Shown here piece by piece: positions 61,838-64,000 of a stretch of DNA of 64,000 nt. The stretch lies in contig CAUYUJ010003025.1 of assembly GCA_963575745.1 (NCBI GenBank), forward strand, positions 531,057-595,056, written 5' to 3'. The translations under genes and the position numbers were made by a program. The first letter of the stretch is position 1. The number at the start of each line of letters is the position of its first letter. Source of the DNA: Prorocentrum cordatum. Its lineage: Eukaryota; Sar; Dinophyceae; Prorocentrales; Prorocentraceae. The notes under the pieces are model-generated. The model made no database searches. It worked only from the letters and a program-made list of their open reading frames with translations, and was not told the origin of the DNA.

Positions 61838-62180
61838 ATGGCCTGGCTGACCAGCTTGCTTCAGGGCACCTCTTCCGTCACCAGTTCGGTCGTCGCCGGC
61901 GCTATAGGCGGGCTGGCCGCGGGCGGGCGCTGTGACTGCCACTGCGAGGTGGCCGCCGCCCCGGACCAGGGCCTCCTCCAGTTGCTGCAGCGGCAACTGG
62001 ACCGCTGTGGCCCAGAGCAGCTCCACGGGCAGGTGTGCCGCGCCCTGCCGCCCCCGCCGGTGGCCACTTTGGCCCTCATTGGCGTGGGGCTCTTCTTCGC
62101 GGGCGTCGTCTTCGGTTCGGTCCTCGTGATCTGCTCTCGACATGCGGGATGGCTGGCGCCCAAGCGCAGCGCGGCCAGAG
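61838..62180 (+). CDS. 5' ORF of a gag-pol retroelement: Cys and membrane-segment N-terminus
   Basis: Starts at an ATG. It has a short CxCxC cluster (CDCHC) near 61,935, a Leu/Gln-rich helix, then a hydrophobic segment (about 62,060-62,130) that could span a membrane. The frame stays open to 62,302, but after about 62,170 the protein-like sense moves to the +1 frame. This recalls the hydrophobic segments in ORF1 of the nested element. Confidence 0.5.
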
Positions 62181-63299
62181 TGGTTTTCACAACTCCAGTG
62201 GTGGGGTCTGGTCCTGGTGCGGCTCGAGGCGTACTCACTGTGGCACGGGCAGCTGCGGGGCGTCCGCTCGGGGCCATCACCCTGGGTGGGGGCGACGCCT
62301 AGCGGCTCCGACCACGATGAGGACCTCATGGAGAGCGACGGGTCTCCTCGCGTGGGCCCGCTGGGCTGCCTCCAGGCGGGCGCGGCGAACGTCGAGGTCT
62401 TCCGGTTCGCCTACCTCACGACCCAGGAGAAGCGCGAGCTGCTCGAGGCCCGTGAGGACCACGTCCGCGACATCGAGGGTTCCCACGACATCGAGGCCGC
62501 CGTTGGCCAGGTCCTCGTGGCGCAGCATGTGCATCCTCCTTGTGGCGGCGCTGGCCTTGGCGCGGCGCCCGCCCCCATCGCGCCAGGCCGCGCCGCGGCA
62601 ACCCTCCCACAGGCTCTCGCTGGTCAGGCCTGGGTGGCCACCGAGTCCTGCCACGGCTTCACCCACGGCCAGGCGGACGACCTCGCGGTCTGCCAGTCGC
62701 TGGCCTCAGGGGATCGCGGTGCGCTCACGGTGCCCAACGTGTGGGCCCTCTTCGTGGTCATGGCGGGGTCTCTCTCAGCTGGAGCTGGCGAGGGCGACCT
62801 GGGCACCCCTCCCGTGCGCTTCGACAGGAGCAACCCCCGCTTCGGTGGGTGCGGCGGCGCGGTGGTCTGCCTCTCGGAGACCGTGCAGGCTGGCTGGGCT
62901 GTCGCGGGCCCTCGGACGTGCAAGTGGATCCTCCACGGCATCCGCGACGCAGGCTGGACTCCCACACGGCGCCAGGTCGGGGGGCGCAACCTGCCGCAGG
63001 TCTCGCACGGCGACGCTGGCGTTGAGGAGCACGCCTACATCACAGAGGTGCTGGAGAGGGCCTGCGTCTTCGATCAGCCCAACTGCACCGAGCTGGAGGC
63101 GTTCGTGGTCCTCTCGTGGCGCTACCAGCTCTCGGAGGCGCTCTACGCACCAGAGAGCGCCATCCTCACGGAAAAGGTCAAGGGGGGGGAGGAGAAGCGG
63201 CTCGCGCATGGGGCCACAGCAGGCAGTCAGGCCCAGCAGCAGCAGGGCAAGGCCCGCGGCAGCGTCGCGCGCGCGAGGGCGCGCGGCCGCGGCCAGTGA
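62142..63299 (+). CDS. Gag-like ORF of the right-edge retroelement
   Basis: 385 codons, plausible from about 62,175. It has Trp- and Glu-rich helical segments, a CHGFTHGQADDLAVCQS stretch, a Gly-rich patch (about 62,840), a block with TCKWILHGIRDAGWTPTRRQ, and a helical, Arg/Gly-rich basic C-terminus. This is the layout of a dinoflagellate retroelement Gag or pre-RT protein as I recall it. It ends at a TGA (63,297-63,299) that overlaps the start of the next frame. Confidence 0.55.
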   Translation: MRDGWRPSAARPEWFSQLQWWGLVLVRLEAYSLWHGQLRGVRSGPSPWVGATPSGSDHDEDLMESDGSPRVGPLGCLQAGAANVEVFRFAYLTTQEKRELLEAREDHVRDIEGSHDIEAAVGQVLVAQHVHPPCGGAGLGAAPAPIAPGRAAATLPQALAGQAWVATESCHGFTHGQADDLAVCQSLASGDRGALTVPNVWALFVVMAGSLSAGAGEGDLGTPPVRFDRSNPRFGGCGGAVVCLSETVQAGWAVAGPRTCKWILHGIRDAGWTPTRRQVGGRNLPQVSHGDAGVEEHAYITEVLERACVFDQPNCTELEAFVVLSWRYQLSEALYAPESAILTEKVKGGEEKRLAHGATAGSQAQQQQGKARGSVARARARGRGQ

Positions 63300-64000
63300 T
63301 ACCGCTCCTGAAGCACATTTCGCCCGCGGGCCTCTCCGGGAGACGTCGCCGGCGCTGTTGCGCCCGCAGCCAGCGGTGGTCGGCTCGGGCATGGCGTTTG
63401 GTCCTCAGCCCCCTGATGGCCGCCCTCGCGGCCTGCTGCCCTTCCCGGGCGGGCGGGCCCTCGACGAGCTGCTCCTCGGCGCGGCGGGCGGCGGGCTCTC
63501 CGCAGCGGGCGAGCGGAAGGCCAGGCGGCGCCGGGGCGAGGAGGCTCGGCTACGCGCGGGCCTGGGCGCGCTGAGCGAGCTTGGCGGCGGCGGCAGTGCG
63601 CCCGGCATTGCCCGAGCGACCGCCGCCCAGGCCTCTGCGGTGCGCTCCTTGGCCAAGCTCTATGGTGGGCGCGGACCTCCGCCAGCTGACGTCGACTCGG
63701 GCGTGGCCGACAGTTTTGATGCAACCTACCAGCCTGGCAGGATCTCCCTGCCGCAGTCACGCGCTGGGGCTGCGCCGCTGTGCGACGTGGCCCCAAACGA
63801 CTTGCAGTGCACGCTGGCAGAGGGCAGCGGCCTTCTCCGCGACCCCGCGGAGGTGCAGGCGGCGCTGCGCGAGCTCGGGCCCGCCATGGCCTTGGACCCC
63901 GCGCTGAGGCTGAGAGGCTTCATGCGCGGGCGCTTCCCGGCGGAGCTCCTGGACAAGGGCATCCTGGAGAAGGCCACCGTTGTCAAGGAGACCTCGGGGG
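63298..64000 (+). CDS. Pol N-terminal region, cut by the window edge
   Basis: The +1 frame after the previous ORF is open from about 63,298 to the end of the window without a stop. It encodes a Pro/Gly/Arg-rich part, a Leu/Ala-rich helical region with SLAKLYGG near 63,650, then DPALRLRGFMRGRF followed by DKGILEKATVVKE at the very end. The last part resembles the segment just before RT fingers. The RT itself would lie to the right. A +1 shift or reinitiation at the overlapping TGA may link the two ORFs. Confidence 0.5.

Overview
The window looks like nuclear DNA of a dinoflagellate. A 12-base match to the core of the dinoflagellate spliced leader (TAGCCATTTTGG) sits inside both copies of a retroelement terminal repeat. 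The DNA is dominated by GC-rich retroelements and simple repeats, and the retroelement proteins carry methyltransferase-like, RRM-like and lysine/glycine-rich regions. I see no convincing rRNA, tRNA, CRISPR array or prokaryote-type operon, and no clearly intact host gene. All functional calls are made by eye from motifs; no database search was possible.

Layout. 1-12,546: repeat-rich flank (degenerate telomere-like repeats, many micro- and minisatellites) with no confident gene. 12,547-56,341: a giant Ty1/copia-type LTR retrotransposon. Its LTRs are at 12,547-12,891 and 56,008-56,341, flanked by a 5-base ACTTT target duplication, with a primer-binding-site-like TGG stretch and a G-run polypurine tract inside. 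It contains decayed gag, CCCH zinc fingers, protease, integrase, reverse transcriptase (YVDD) and RNase H. After RNase H come about 17 kb of extra coding sequence: a methyltransferase-like region, a 4.95 kb module present as two tandem copies, a KptA/Tpt1-like domain (LARH and RxxQGHS motifs) and large unrecognised ORFs. Without the nested element below it is about 28.2 kb.

14,266-29,869: a second retroelement of 15,604 bases nested in the N-terminal coding part of the first. It is a tyrosine-recombinase retroelement with split direct repeats, A1 - ORFs - B1 A2 B2 (A 105 bases, B 211 bases), the layout known from PAT/Ngaro/Kangaroo elements. Its three long ORFs are free of stops: a membrane-segment Cys/His protein, a Gag-like protein and a 3300-codon Pol frame. 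Pol runs CCCH finger, methyltransferase-like domain, RT, DIRS-type RNase H, a second C5-methyltransferase-like domain, a complete tyrosine recombinase, and an RRM/zinc/lysine-glycine-rich tail. Removing it rejoins the interrupted frame exactly with no target duplication, as expected for tyrosine-recombinase integration. Its repeats are almost identical, whereas the LTRs of the outer element differ at about 22 of 323 sites, so the nested element is the younger insertion.

56,342-64,000: flank with minisatellites, an RS/KD-rich coding stretch, a decayed retroelement (about 59.2-61.5 kb) with Gag- and RT-like fragments, and from 61,838 the 5' part of another gag-pol retroelement that runs off the right edge.

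The strongest candidates for something undescribed are the two methyltransferase-like domains in the nested element, the spliced-leader relic in its terminal repeat, the cargo of the giant copia element (including the KptA-like domain), and a family of short GGC-NNA-GCC hairpins scattered through that element's coding sequence.
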